DNA from: Bacilli bacterium
GTDB taxonomy: Bacteria; Bacillota_I; Bacilli_A; RF39; UBA660
Length of the DNA: 5,149 nucleotides
Reading direction: 5' to 3'
Assembly (NCBI GenBank): GCA_028685445.1
Contig: JAQUDY010000079.1
Coordinates: forward strand, 1 to 5,149
The translations under genes and the position numbers were made by a program. The notes beneath the pieces are model-generated. The model searched no databases, was not told the DNA's origin, and saw nothing but the letters and a program-made list of their open reading frames with translations. Positions within the stretch are counted from its first letter, which is position 1. Every line of letters starts with the position of its first letter. Of this stretch, positions 1 through 5,149 are shown in pieces.

Positions 1-346
1 AGCATCTGATGCATGGGGAATTAAATTTGAGAGTATTGAATTAAAAGATATTAGTTTTCCCGAAGAAATGAAAAGAGTTATAGCATCAGTTGCGGAGGCA
101 GAAAGAGAAAAACAAGCCATTATAACTTTATCATCTGGAGAAGTTTTAGCTAGTGAAAATTTAGCTAAAGCTGCTAAAGTAATGTCTGAAACTCCTGGTG
201 CTTTACATTTAAGAACTTTATCAACATTAAATGAGTTATCATCAAATAAATCAAATACAATAGTTTTTGCTATTCCACTAGAAATATTAGAATCGTTTAA
301 AGGACAGAATATTAATAATGATATAGAAAAAATAACAAAAAAATAA
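1..346 (+). CDS. Slipin/stomatin-like SPFH (Band 7) protein, C-terminal part
   Basis: The gene enters from the left edge; its first complete codon is at position 2 and 114 residues are visible before TAA at 344-346. The ATG at 68 is internal, because the same frame is open to the window edge and the preceding 22 codons (including AWGIKFESIELKDI) are typical slipin sequence. The fragment shows the usual end of the family: PWGI-like AWGI at visible residues 4-7, IELKDISFPEEM at 12-23, an AEAEREKQA helix that is normally a coiled coil, an ALHLRTL segment, and a closing TIVFAIPLEIL. From the family one expects an N-terminal membrane hairpin and SPFH domain upstream, with oligomers scaffolding membrane microdomains, often beside an NfeD-type partner. 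No partner is visible here. The gene converges on the lipid kinase and its stop lies inside the shared terminator. Recognition is good; the exact subfamily and role are inferred. Confidence 0.87.
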   Translation, partial: ASDAWGIKFESIELKDISFPEEMKRVIASVAEAEREKQAIITLSSGEVLASENLAKAAKVMSETPGALHLRTLSTLNELSSNKSNTIVFAIPLEILESFKGQNINNDIEKITKK

Positions 347-372
347 TGTGGAAACACATTATTTTTTTGTTA
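333..372. terminator. Perfect palindromic bidirectional terminator shared by slipin and lipid kinase genes
   Basis: An 18-bp arm at 333-350 is followed by a four-base loop, GAAA at 351-354, and a perfect complementary arm at 355-372. The stem has a GTG/CAC-closed top (348-350 with 355-357) and an A7/T7 block (337-343 with 362-368). A transcript from either strand therefore forms a hairpin ending in a U-run, which is the signature of a bidirectional intrinsic terminator. GAAA is a GNRA tetraloop on the + transcript; the - transcript has UUUC. Both convergent genes stop inside it: TAA at 344-346 on + and TAA at 361-359 on -. Confidence 0.9.
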
Positions 373-1234
373 GAATATAATTAACTAATTGTTTATCATT
401 ATGAATATTTATTACATTTTTTATTAATTTAAATTCTAATTTTTTAGACATAAAATATTCACCATCATAACTACATATAATATTTTTATCTGAATATATT
501 GTAATGCTTTTTAATCGCTCTTTTCTAACTAAAGAGCTTTTTTCATGTTCTGATTTTTTTAACATATTAATTAATTCAGGTATTTTTAATTTTGAGGTTT
601 TTTCAGCAAAGTAGACATCGAAATAATTATCATCAAAGCTAGCTAAAGGCGCTATTTTATACCCACCACCATAATATTTACCGTTGCATATAGCAACTAT
701 TAATTTTTGAGTATTAAAGCTTTTATTATTATAAGAAATGTTGATGTTTTGGTATTTAAATTTAAGAAAAGTATATAGAATACTAAAATCATAGATAGAT
801 TTTTTAGGAAATTTTAATTTTTTAAAAATTTCAGCATTTTTTGATACTTCTGCATCGATTCCAATACTCGCTATATTAATAAAATATTTGTCATTAACAA
901 GTCCTAAATCGATTTTGATGTTTTTTCTTTTTAAAGTTTCTAAAGATCGATAAAAGTCATTGCCACTTCCAGCTGGAATAACTCCTAACTTTACTTTGCT
1001 TTTAGCAAGACCATTAACAATTTCATTAAGTGTTCCATCACCACCAACTGAATAAATTATTACTTTTTTTTCTTTAGCGTAATTTAGCGCGATTTCTGTT
1101 GCATGATTTTGATATTCAGTAAAAAAGATTTCATATTCTAGTTCATTATCTTCCATATAATCATGAATATTCCTAATTATTTGAGAGTGATTTTTATTTC
1201 CACTAACAGGATTTATAATAAATATATACTTCAT
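359..1234 (-). CDS. Diacylglycerol kinase family lipid kinase (DgkB/YegS type)
   Basis: This 291-residue protein is close to the usual 290-310 of soluble DgkB/YegS lipid kinases, which transfer the ATP gamma-phosphate to diacylglycerol or related lipids at the inner membrane face. Visible motifs, in order: NPVSG at 8-12 (N-terminal nucleotide-binding strand), GGDGTLNE at 64-71 (phosphate-binding signature), GVIPAGSGNDF at 84-94, a NIASIGIDAEV segment around 120-130, CNGKYYGGGYKIAP at 183-196 with a DD..FDV segment at 201-207, and YDGEYF at 256-261. Asp66, Asp93 and Glu259 sit where the metal-network and catalytic acids lie in this family. The start is ATG at 1234, with a good site (AAAGAGGT) about 6 bases upstream. 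It lies 20 bp after the WG-repeat gene with no terminator between, so the two are probably co-transcribed, and it ends in the shared palindrome. Recycling of diacylglycerol to phosphatidate is likely. The lipid substrate cannot be read from sequence, and an undecaprenol- or sphingolipid-like substrate is not excluded. Confidence 0.92.
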   Translation of the reverse strand: MKYIFIINPVSGNKNHSQIIRNIHDYMEDNELEYEIFFTEYQNHATEIALNYAKEKKVIIYSVGGDGTLNEIVNGLAKSKVKLGVIPAGSGNDFYRSLETLKRKNIKIDLGLVNDKYFINIASIGIDAEVSKNAEIFKKLKFPKKSIYDFSILYTFLKFKYQNINISYNNKSFNTQKLIVAICNGKYYGGGYKIAPLASFDDNYFDVYFAEKTSKLKIPELINMLKKSEHEKSSLVRKERLKSITIYSDKNIICSYDGEYFMSKKLEFKLIKNVINIHNDKQLVNYILTKK

Positions 1235-1254
1235 AATACTACCTCTTTAACGAT

Positions 1255-2265
1255 TTATAATGATTCTTTAATTTCATTATTTTCTTCATCATAGTAATAT
1301 TTAATAAGTTTATTTTTATTATTTATTAATGTATTTACATTTAAATAAATAATCCCATTTTCTTCTTCAGTTATTAAGCCATTTTCTTTTATTTCATTCC
1401 AAGGGTCAACATCATAAAATAAATCTATTTTGTTGCTCGTTACATTACCTAAAACATCAACAATAAATGCTTTGTCAGATTCACTTACTACTAAATATTT
1501 TTCATAGACATCAATCGAAGAGTAACCTTTATTTATTAACTTTTTATTTACTTCATCAACTAAAATCCATAGATTCCCTTCTTTAACGGCTAGTTTATTA
1601 TAAGGACTAACTTTAATATCATCATACTGAAAATCTATTAAGCCTTTTCCATTTGTTAAAGCAATTAATCCCCATTTTTCACCAGTTTTTGCTGTTATAT
1701 AATTTTTTTCATAAGAGTAGTTAATCAATGATTCTGAATCTTTTTTACCTAATTCATCATATATAGAGCCTACTAAAACACTTCCGTTTATATCAATTAT
1801 TCCTTTTTTATCAAAAGTATCTGTTACTTTAAACATCTTAACATTATTAAGCTCTGTTCCTAAATTATCGTAGATGTATTCTATATTATTATAATTCGAA
1901 CTCAATTTTTTATTATTAAGTAAATCATATAAATAAATTATTTCTCCATCTTTAATCATTATTTTTCCTTTTAAAAAATATCCTGGCATTGTTTCAGTTG
2001 AATATATATCACAATCTTTTATGCATTTATATGTTCCTTCCAAACCATCACTACTATTTAGATAAACAACATTATCTTTTATTTCATAAAAATAATTTTT
2101 ATTTTCATTAACAACTTTTTTATCTCCATTATATTGCAAGTAAAAATAAAACATTAAACCCACTATTGATAAGAATAGAATTATTAAAAAAACATTAATA
2201 ATCTTGTGCTTTATATACATCTTTGATTTTTTATATTCTAAATACTTCTCTTCCACTGCATCCAT
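1255..2265 (-). CDS. Membrane-anchored WG-repeat protein, function unknown
   Basis: With ATG at 2265 the protein has 336 residues. A charged cytoplasmic start (about 1-22, rich in Glu and Lys) precedes one hydrophobic segment at about 23-43; the rest (about 290 residues) is hydrophilic and presumably outside the membrane. From about residue 150 there are tandem units of roughly 30-40 residues resembling WG beta-repeats: KKGIIDINGSVLV at 153-165, KWGLIALTNGKGLIDFQYDD at 197-216 (the classic KWG..d..G..i...yd pattern), LWILVDEVNKKLINKGY at 232-248, and KAFIVDVLGNVTSNKI at 265-280. An earlier diverged unit may lie at about 101-135. Only Cys81 and Cys85 (CIKDC) occur in the outer part and could form a disulfide. 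The frame is open back to a GTG at 2301, but that codon lies inside the murE terminator and upstream of the promoter -10, so it is rejected. GTG at 2256 (333 residues) is a real alternative with better ribosome-site spacing. WG-repeat proteins have no general function; binding or sensing at the cell surface is only a guess. It is the first gene of a probable operon with the lipid kinase. Confidence 0.75.
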   Translation of the reverse strand: MDAVEEKYLEYKKSKMYIKHKIINVFLIILFLSIVGLMFYFYLQYNGDKKVVNENKNYFYEIKDNVVYLNSSDGLEGTYKCIKDCDIYSTETMPGYFLKGKIMIKDGEIIYLYDLLNNKKLSSNYNNIEYIYDNLGTELNNVKMFKVTDTFDKKGIIDINGSVLVGSIYDELGKKDSESLINYSYEKNYITAKTGEKWGLIALTNGKGLIDFQYDDIKVSPYNKLAVKEGNLWILVDEVNKKLINKGYSSIDVYEKYLVVSESDKAFIVDVLGNVTSNKIDLFYDVDPWNEIKENGLITEEENGIIYLNVNTLINNKNKLIKYYYDEENNEIKESL

Positions 2266-2272
2266 CACCTTT
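2254..2272 (-). promoter_or_regulatory. Ribosome binding site and competing starts of the WG-repeat gene
   Basis: Read on the - strand, AAAGGTGAT (2272-2264) matches the 3' half of the extended anti-SD complement (AAAGGAGGTGAT). The ATG at 2265 overlaps it, leaving only 2 bases after AAAGG. The in-frame GTG at 2256 lies 7 bases after the AAAGGTGAT block, a normal distance. The predicted transcription start is near 2271, so the leader is extremely short for either choice. The GTG start is mechanically attractive; ATG is kept as the conventional call. Confidence 0.5.
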
Positions 2273-2277
2273 ACTTG

Positions 2278-2307
2278 ATTATAACAAAAAAAGTACAACA
2301 CTACTAA
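2278..2307 (-). promoter_or_regulatory. Extended -10 promoter of the WG-repeat/lipid kinase operon
   Basis: On the - strand TGTTATAAT occupies 2286-2278: a perfect TATAAT preceded by the TGn extension. The -35 region is poor (TTAGTA at 2307-2302 with an 18-base spacer is the best candidate), which extended -10 promoters tolerate. Transcription would start near 2271, 6 or so bases before the ATG at 2265. The promoter spacer is the T7 tract and descending arm of the murE terminator. Confidence 0.65.
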
Positions 2308-2324
2308 ATATAGTATTGTACTTT
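2286..2324 (-). terminator. Intrinsic terminator of murE
   Basis: On the - strand a 13-bp stem forms between 2324-2312 and 2302-2290 around a 9-base AT-rich loop, followed by T7 at 2292-2286, the first three of which also close the stem. The only non-Watson-Crick pair is U (from 2315) with G (from 2299). It is a GU wobble in the - transcript but an A-C mismatch in the + transcript, which supports use in the - direction. It starts 12 bases after the murE stop. Confidence 0.85.
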
Positions 2325-2336
2325 ACATTAAATTTA

Positions 2337-3701
2337 TTATATTTCCATTTTTTTTGAATATTCTTTTACTACTTCAGAGTCATCAAAATGTATTTTTTTA
2401 TGCCCTAATATTTGGTAAGTTTCATGTCCTTTTCCTAGGATTAATAAAAAGTCTTTTTCTTTTAACATTGATAAACCTTTTTCTATTGCTTCTTTTCGAT
2501 CTAAGATAATTTCGTAATTATCACTTTTATTATCTTTTATTATATCATCCATAATTTTATTTGGATCTTCAGTTCGAGGGTTATCATTAGTAAATATTAC
2601 ATAATCGCTCAAACTTGTTGCTATATTTCCCATTAATGGTCGTTTTTTAGGATCTCGATCGCCACCACAGCCAACAACTGTTATTATTTGATTATGCTCA
2701 AGTTCTAAGTGAGCTTTAATAGTTTTTTCAACTGCATCAGGAGTATGTGCATAATCAACTACAGCATAACTTTGACCAACTTTAATAGATTCACATCTCC
2801 CTTTAGGTGGATATATATTTTGAGTTTTATTTATTATATATTCAATTTTAAATCCTAATGTATGTAATATTGCAAGGTTCATTAAATAATTGTATACATT
2901 AAAACTACTAATTAAATTAGTTTTAACTGAGTAGTTATTTTCTTTATAAGAAAAGTTAATTATGGTTGAATCTTGGTAATAGTCATTATTAATAATTTTA
3001 TAGTCGGCATTTTTTCCTATAGTTATAGCTTTTGACAAATCAAAAGATTTACTATATTCCTCATCACTATTAATAATCATTACTCCATCTTTTGATAAAT
3101 GATCTTTTAGTTTTAATTTTGTAGCTAAATATTCATCCATTGTTTTATGAAAATCTAAATGGTCTTGACTTAAATTAGTAAAAGCTCCTATATTAAATTT
3201 TAAGCCATTAATTCTTCCTAGTGCTATAGCGTGAGAAGATACTTCCATAACTAGGTATTCTACTCCATTATTTTTTGCTTCTATTAATAATTTATAAAGC
3301 GTAAGAATATCAGGAGTTGTGTTATTTAATTCTTTAACTATATCGTTATAATAAAATCCTACTGTACCTAAATAAGCTGTTTTTTTACCCAGCTCTTTTA
3401 ATAATTGATATATTAAAAAACAAGTAGTGGTCTTACCATTTGTTCCGGTTACACCTATTAGTTTTAAATCATTTATTAAAGGACTATATTCTTCTTCCAT
3501 CTTTTTTTTCAAGAACTCTTCAGAACTTGAAACGATTTTATAAGGTACTTTAGAGTTTACTTCTTTTTCAACAATTAATTCACTTGCTCCATTATTAATA
3601 GCTTCTTCTATATAGTCATGACCATCAACGGTATAACCTTTAATCGCGATAAACGTTTGTCCTGGTTTTACTAAACGAGAATCTGTTTCATATTTAATCA
3701 T
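2337..3701 (-). CDS. murE: UDP-N-acetylmuramoyl-L-alanyl-D-glutamate--2,6-diaminopimelate ligase
   Basis: MurE is the cytoplasmic, ATP-dependent ligase that adds the third amino acid to the peptidoglycan stem peptide. All three Mur-ligase domains are present in 454 residues. The N-terminal UDP-binding domain has DSRLVKPGQTFIAIKG at 7-22. The central ATPase domain has the P-loop GVTGTNGKTT at 83-92, TTPD at 128-131, EVSSHA at 153-158, and YLATK at 191-195, where Lys195 matches the carbamylated lysine. The C-terminal domain has VDYAHTPDAVE at 315-325, GCGGDRDPKKRP at 344-355, DNPRTEDP at 373-380 and GKGHE at 423-427. The DNPR motif, with its arginine contacting the diaminopimelate carboxylate in characterised enzymes, indicates meso-DAP rather than lysine as substrate (EC 6.3.2.13). 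The start at 3701 has a strong site (AAAGAGGTG, 3715-3707). Compared with E. coli MurE, about 20 residues before the DSR motif are missing, with no better start upstream. It has its own promoter and terminator, and no other mur/fts cluster gene is adjacent. Confidence 0.96.
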   Translation of the reverse strand: MIKYETDSRLVKPGQTFIAIKGYTVDGHDYIEEAINNGASELIVEKEVNSKVPYKIVSSSEEFLKKKMEEEYSPLINDLKLIGVTGTNGKTTTCFLIYQLLKELGKKTAYLGTVGFYYNDIVKELNNTTPDILTLYKLLIEAKNNGVEYLVMEVSSHAIALGRINGLKFNIGAFTNLSQDHLDFHKTMDEYLATKLKLKDHLSKDGVMIINSDEEYSKSFDLSKAITIGKNADYKIINNDYYQDSTIINFSYKENNYSVKTNLISSFNVYNYLMNLAILHTLGFKIEYIINKTQNIYPPKGRCESIKVGQSYAVVDYAHTPDAVEKTIKAHLELEHNQIITVVGCGGDRDPKKRPLMGNIATSLSDYVIFTNDNPRTEDPNKIMDDIIKDNKSDNYEIILDRKEAIEKGLSMLKEKDFLLILGKGHETYQILGHKKIHFDDSEVVKEYSKKMEI

Positions 3702-3706
3702 TTCTT

Positions 3707-3728
3707 CACCTCTTTGTAAATTATACCA
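3707..3728 (-). promoter_or_regulatory. Extended -10 promoter and ribosome site of murE
   Basis: On the - strand TGGTATAAT at 3728-3720 is a perfect extended -10, followed almost at once by the ribosome site AAAGAGGTG at 3715-3707 and then AGAA and an A before ATG. No convincing -35 is seen 16-18 bases upstream. The expected start near 3713 would cut close to the ribosome site, so the leader is only about 12-15 bases. Read-through from the Fic-like gene upstream is also possible, as no clear terminator separates them. Confidence 0.65.
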
Positions 3729-3751
3729 GAAATATTTAAATAAAGAACATT

Positions 3752-4399
3752 TTAATAATTACTTTTTTTAAGTATTATTTCTTCAATAGAAATGTTTTCT
3801 GGAAATAAATAATATTTTTTATATAAATCAATCATTACTTGTATTTCTTCTTCTATTTTATTTTCTAAATATATTTTAAATTTTAACGCATCTCCTGCAT
3901 CAATAACACGATAGTACTCTTCTTTATATGATTCATCTAATATAACTGGTGGATAATAACTATTTATTAAATTTGATATAAGCACTAAATGACAAATAAG
4001 TTCATTGTTATTTATAAATGGATATATTCTCATTAAATGAATATGTAAAAAAGATTCTTTCTCTAGATTATCTAAAATCTTCCATAGAGTTCGGTAGCTA
4101 TCAAGAACTCGATATAGCTTTGTGTTAATTTGATTTGGTTTTACTATTTCATATGAACTAGTAATACCAACATTCCTATAACCAGATTTATTGTCCTGTC
4201 CATTTATAGTATTTGCTAAATTTAATAAATCAGCAGGATATATTTCTTTTTTCGTATTAAACTCTAAAAATATTTCTTTAATAAAATCTTTATTTGTAAT
4301 AGATAACCTATTAAAATAATTATCTAAATAATATTTAAAAAATATTTTATCACGATAAAGTATTTCAAATATTCTTTGATTACTTAATTTTGTTTCCAT
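3752..4399 (-). CDS. Degenerate Fic-domain-like protein, probably not catalytic
   Basis: This 215-residue soluble protein has no membrane segment. The order of its landmarks matches Fic-fold AMPylases: a GYRNVGI segment at 73-79 (family G.YR...V.I), helices at about 92-120, the motif region HIHLMRIYPFINNNELICH at 119-137, then NLINSYYPPVIL at 143-154 and EEYYRVIDAGDALKFKIYLENKI at about 160-182 (family YPP and YY..L..A..GD...F..FL). However, the catalytic HPFxDGNGRxxR reads YPFINNNELICH: the essential His is Tyr126, both glycines are Asn, the phosphate-binding Arg is Leu134, and the second Arg is His137. The frame is intact and there is a plausible promoter, so this looks like a maintained pseudoenzyme rather than a pseudogene. 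ATG at 4399 is the only start; a TAA lies in frame just upstream. Assignment rests on pattern similarity read by eye; an unrelated helical protein remains possible. Role unknown. Confidence 0.6.
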   Translation of the reverse strand: METKLSNQRIFEILYRDKIFFKYYLDNYFNRLSITNKDFIKEIFLEFNTKKEIYPADLLNLANTINGQDNKSGYRNVGITSSYEIVKPNQINTKLYRVLDSYRTLWKILDNLEKESFLHIHLMRIYPFINNNELICHLVLISNLINSYYPPVILDESYKEEYYRVIDAGDALKFKIYLENKIEEEIQVMIDLYKKYYLFPENISIEEIILKKSNY

Positions 4400-4410
4400 A
4401 CCTTTTTATT

Positions 4411-4415
4411 CTCCT
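4411..4415 (-). promoter_or_regulatory. Ribosome binding site of the Fic-like gene
   Basis: AGGAG at 4415-4411 on the - strand is the strongest site but sits 11 bases from the ATG at 4399. A second purine run (AAAAAGG) lies only one base from the start, too close to act well. The ATG is still the only possible start, because an in-frame TAA precedes it by six bases. Confidence 0.55.
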
Positions 4416-4422
4416 AAATATA

Positions 4423-4451
4423 ATTGTACCACGAGAATTATAATTTATAAA
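4423..4451 (-). promoter_or_regulatory. Extended -10 promoter before the Fic-like gene
   Basis: On the - strand TGGTACAAT at 4431-4423 is an extended -10 with one change from TATAAT. TTTATA at 4451-4446, 17 bases upstream, matches four of six bases of the -35 consensus and lies within the last codons of the permease gene. Transcription would begin near 4416, right at the AGGAG ribosome site. Read-through from the permease gene is not excluded. Confidence 0.5.
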
Positions 4452-5149
4452 ATAGATTTTTTCCTTTAGTAAATAAAACTTTATATACTAGTATAGTTAT
4501 TATTAAATATAATCCACCTATTATCCAGATATTTATATTAAATTTATTTATTAAAATAAGAGGAATAAAAGATACCGAGCCACCTACTATTAAAGATAAG
4601 AATGCTGCCATGCTTTGTTTAATAACTTTAATTTCATTGACCCAGTTAAGGACTGGATAAGTAAGATTAATTAAAAGACCTACTCCTGCGATAAATAATG
4701 CAAAGATGCTCGGTATTATTATTAAAGCAAAAATTGAAATAAATGGTAGTTTTAAAAGATATATTAAAGCAAAAGATGAAATAAGAATTGTCGGAATAAG
4801 AATCGTTAAGTTAACCATAATTTTCGCGAAAAAAATTTCTTTTATACTTACTGGTATATGTTTTAATATCCAGATGTTTTTTCCTTCTAAGGAAATGCTT
4901 GAATGTGTAGTACAAGTTAAAGCACAGAAAACACACATAACAAGTGGACCATTTGAAGTAAGATTTTCAGTTAAATTTGGTATTTGTAGATAAGCATCAA
5001 GTGAGTCTGCTCCAAAAATAGCAATACTTATTAAAGATCCTAGTAGCATTATCGCACCAAGAGCTGTATTGAGTATATACATTGGACTAGACAAATATCG
5101 TTTAACCTCTTTTTTATATAGAGATATTAGCGGACTATTTGTTTTAACA
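4438..5149 (-). CDS. ABC-2-type transporter permease-like membrane protein, C-terminal part
   Basis: The frame stays open to the right edge, so the gene begins outside the window and 237 codons (236 complete residues) plus stop are visible; the TTG at 5094 is internal, not the start. The visible part opens with SPLISLYKKEVKRYLSSP, a basic amphipathic stretch typical of the cytoplasmic elbow of ABC-2 permeases. Six hydrophobic segments follow, counting from the Leu codon at 5094: about 6-28, 49-69, 97-114, 119-144, 162-183 and 189-208. Between the second and third is SLEGKNIWILKHIPVS (68-83). Between the fourth and fifth is YPVLNWVNEIKVIKQS (146-161). Both resemble conserved loops of a Bacillota family of putative ABC exporter permeases. 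No ATPase gene is visible; it would be expected upstream, outside the window. The substrate is unknown. The gene stops 38 bases before the Fic-like gene and its end overlaps that gene's promoter; no good terminator is seen. Confidence 0.75.
   Translation of the reverse strand, partial: VKTNSPLISLYKKEVKRYLSSPMYILNTALGAIMLLGSLISIAIFGADSLDAYLQIPNLTENLTSNGPLVMCVFCALTCTTHSSISLEGKNIWILKHIPVSIKEIFFAKIMVNLTILIPTILISSFALIYLLKLPFISIFALIIIPSIFALFIAGVGLLINLTYPVLNWVNEIKVIKQSMAAFLSLIVGGSVSFIPLILINKFNINIWIIGGLYLIITILVYKVLFTKGKNLFYKL

Noticed and set aside
68..346. A separate 92-residue gene starting at ATG 68
   Set aside because: The frame continues to the left edge and the preceding residues are typical slipin sequence, so the ATG is internal.
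3745..3790. Possible hairpin at the end of the Fic-like gene
   Set aside because: The arms (AATAATACTT and AAGTAATTATT on the - strand) contain a bulge and are AT-only, with no U-run after them in the transcribed direction; it is not a convincing terminator.
4411..4450. AT-only inverted repeat between the permease and Fic-like genes
   Set aside because: The arms (AAATTATAATT and AATTATATTT on the - strand) need a bulge, contain no G-C pair and are not followed by a T-run; the stretch is better explained by the promoter.
4706..4993. Open frame of 95 codons on the + strand
   Set aside because: It lies entirely antisense to the membrane permease gene and has no family resemblance; it is a by-product of AT-rich hydrophobic coding on the other strand.
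5092..5094. TTG at 5094 as the start of the permease gene
   Set aside because: The same frame is open to 5149 and the upstream codons give a basic, family-like stretch running into the membrane segment, so the gene starts outside the window.
1..5149. CRISPR arrays, tRNA or rRNA genes, insertion sequences, riboswitches
   Set aside because: No spaced direct repeats, cloverleaf-like G+C-rich stretches, transposase motifs or long structured leaders were seen; genes fill almost all of the window and gaps are 12-71 bases.

Overview
This window comes from a very AT-rich bacterial chromosome, roughly a quarter G+C by eye. It uses the standard code (TGG for tryptophan, TAA for every visible stop), AGGAGG-type ribosome sites and TATAAT-type promoters. 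It carries a meso-diaminopimelate-type MurE and a DgkB/YegS-type lipid kinase. Together these suggest a low-GC Bacillota, possibly one of the gut Bacilli/Erysipelotrichia-like lineages. The exact taxon cannot be fixed from the sequence.

Layout. Positions 1-346 on the + strand hold the C-terminal end of a slipin/stomatin-like SPFH membrane protein. All other genes are on the - strand. In transcription order (right to left) they are: the C-terminal part of an ABC-2-like membrane permease that runs off the right edge (5149-4438), a small protein with a Fic-like fold but a ruined catalytic motif (4399-3752), murE (3701-2337), a membrane-anchored WG-repeat protein (about 2265-1255), and a diacylglycerol/lipid kinase (1234-359). 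The slipin and kinase genes converge on one perfect 18-bp palindrome that serves as a bidirectional terminator and contains both stop codons.

Transcription units. Three extended -10 promoters (TGnTATAAT or TGnTACAAT) can be read in the short gaps, one each before the Fic-like gene, murE and the WG-repeat gene. murE ends in a strong hairpin plus U-tract. The WG-repeat and kinase genes lie 20 bp apart and most likely form a two-gene operon from the third promoter to the shared palindrome. The U-tract of the murE terminator lies inside the spacer of that third promoter, so one unit ends where the next begins.

How they work together. Apart from the Fic-like protein, whose role is unknown, the products are tied to the cell envelope: peptidoglycan precursor synthesis (MurE), lipid phosphorylation (kinase), a membrane scaffold (slipin), an exported or surface WG-repeat domain and an integral membrane permease. 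No phage, insertion sequence, CRISPR or RNA gene is seen, and no gap without a gene exceeds about 70 bases. The most unusual items are the catalytically dead Fic-like protein next to murE and the codon-for-codon palindromic terminator.
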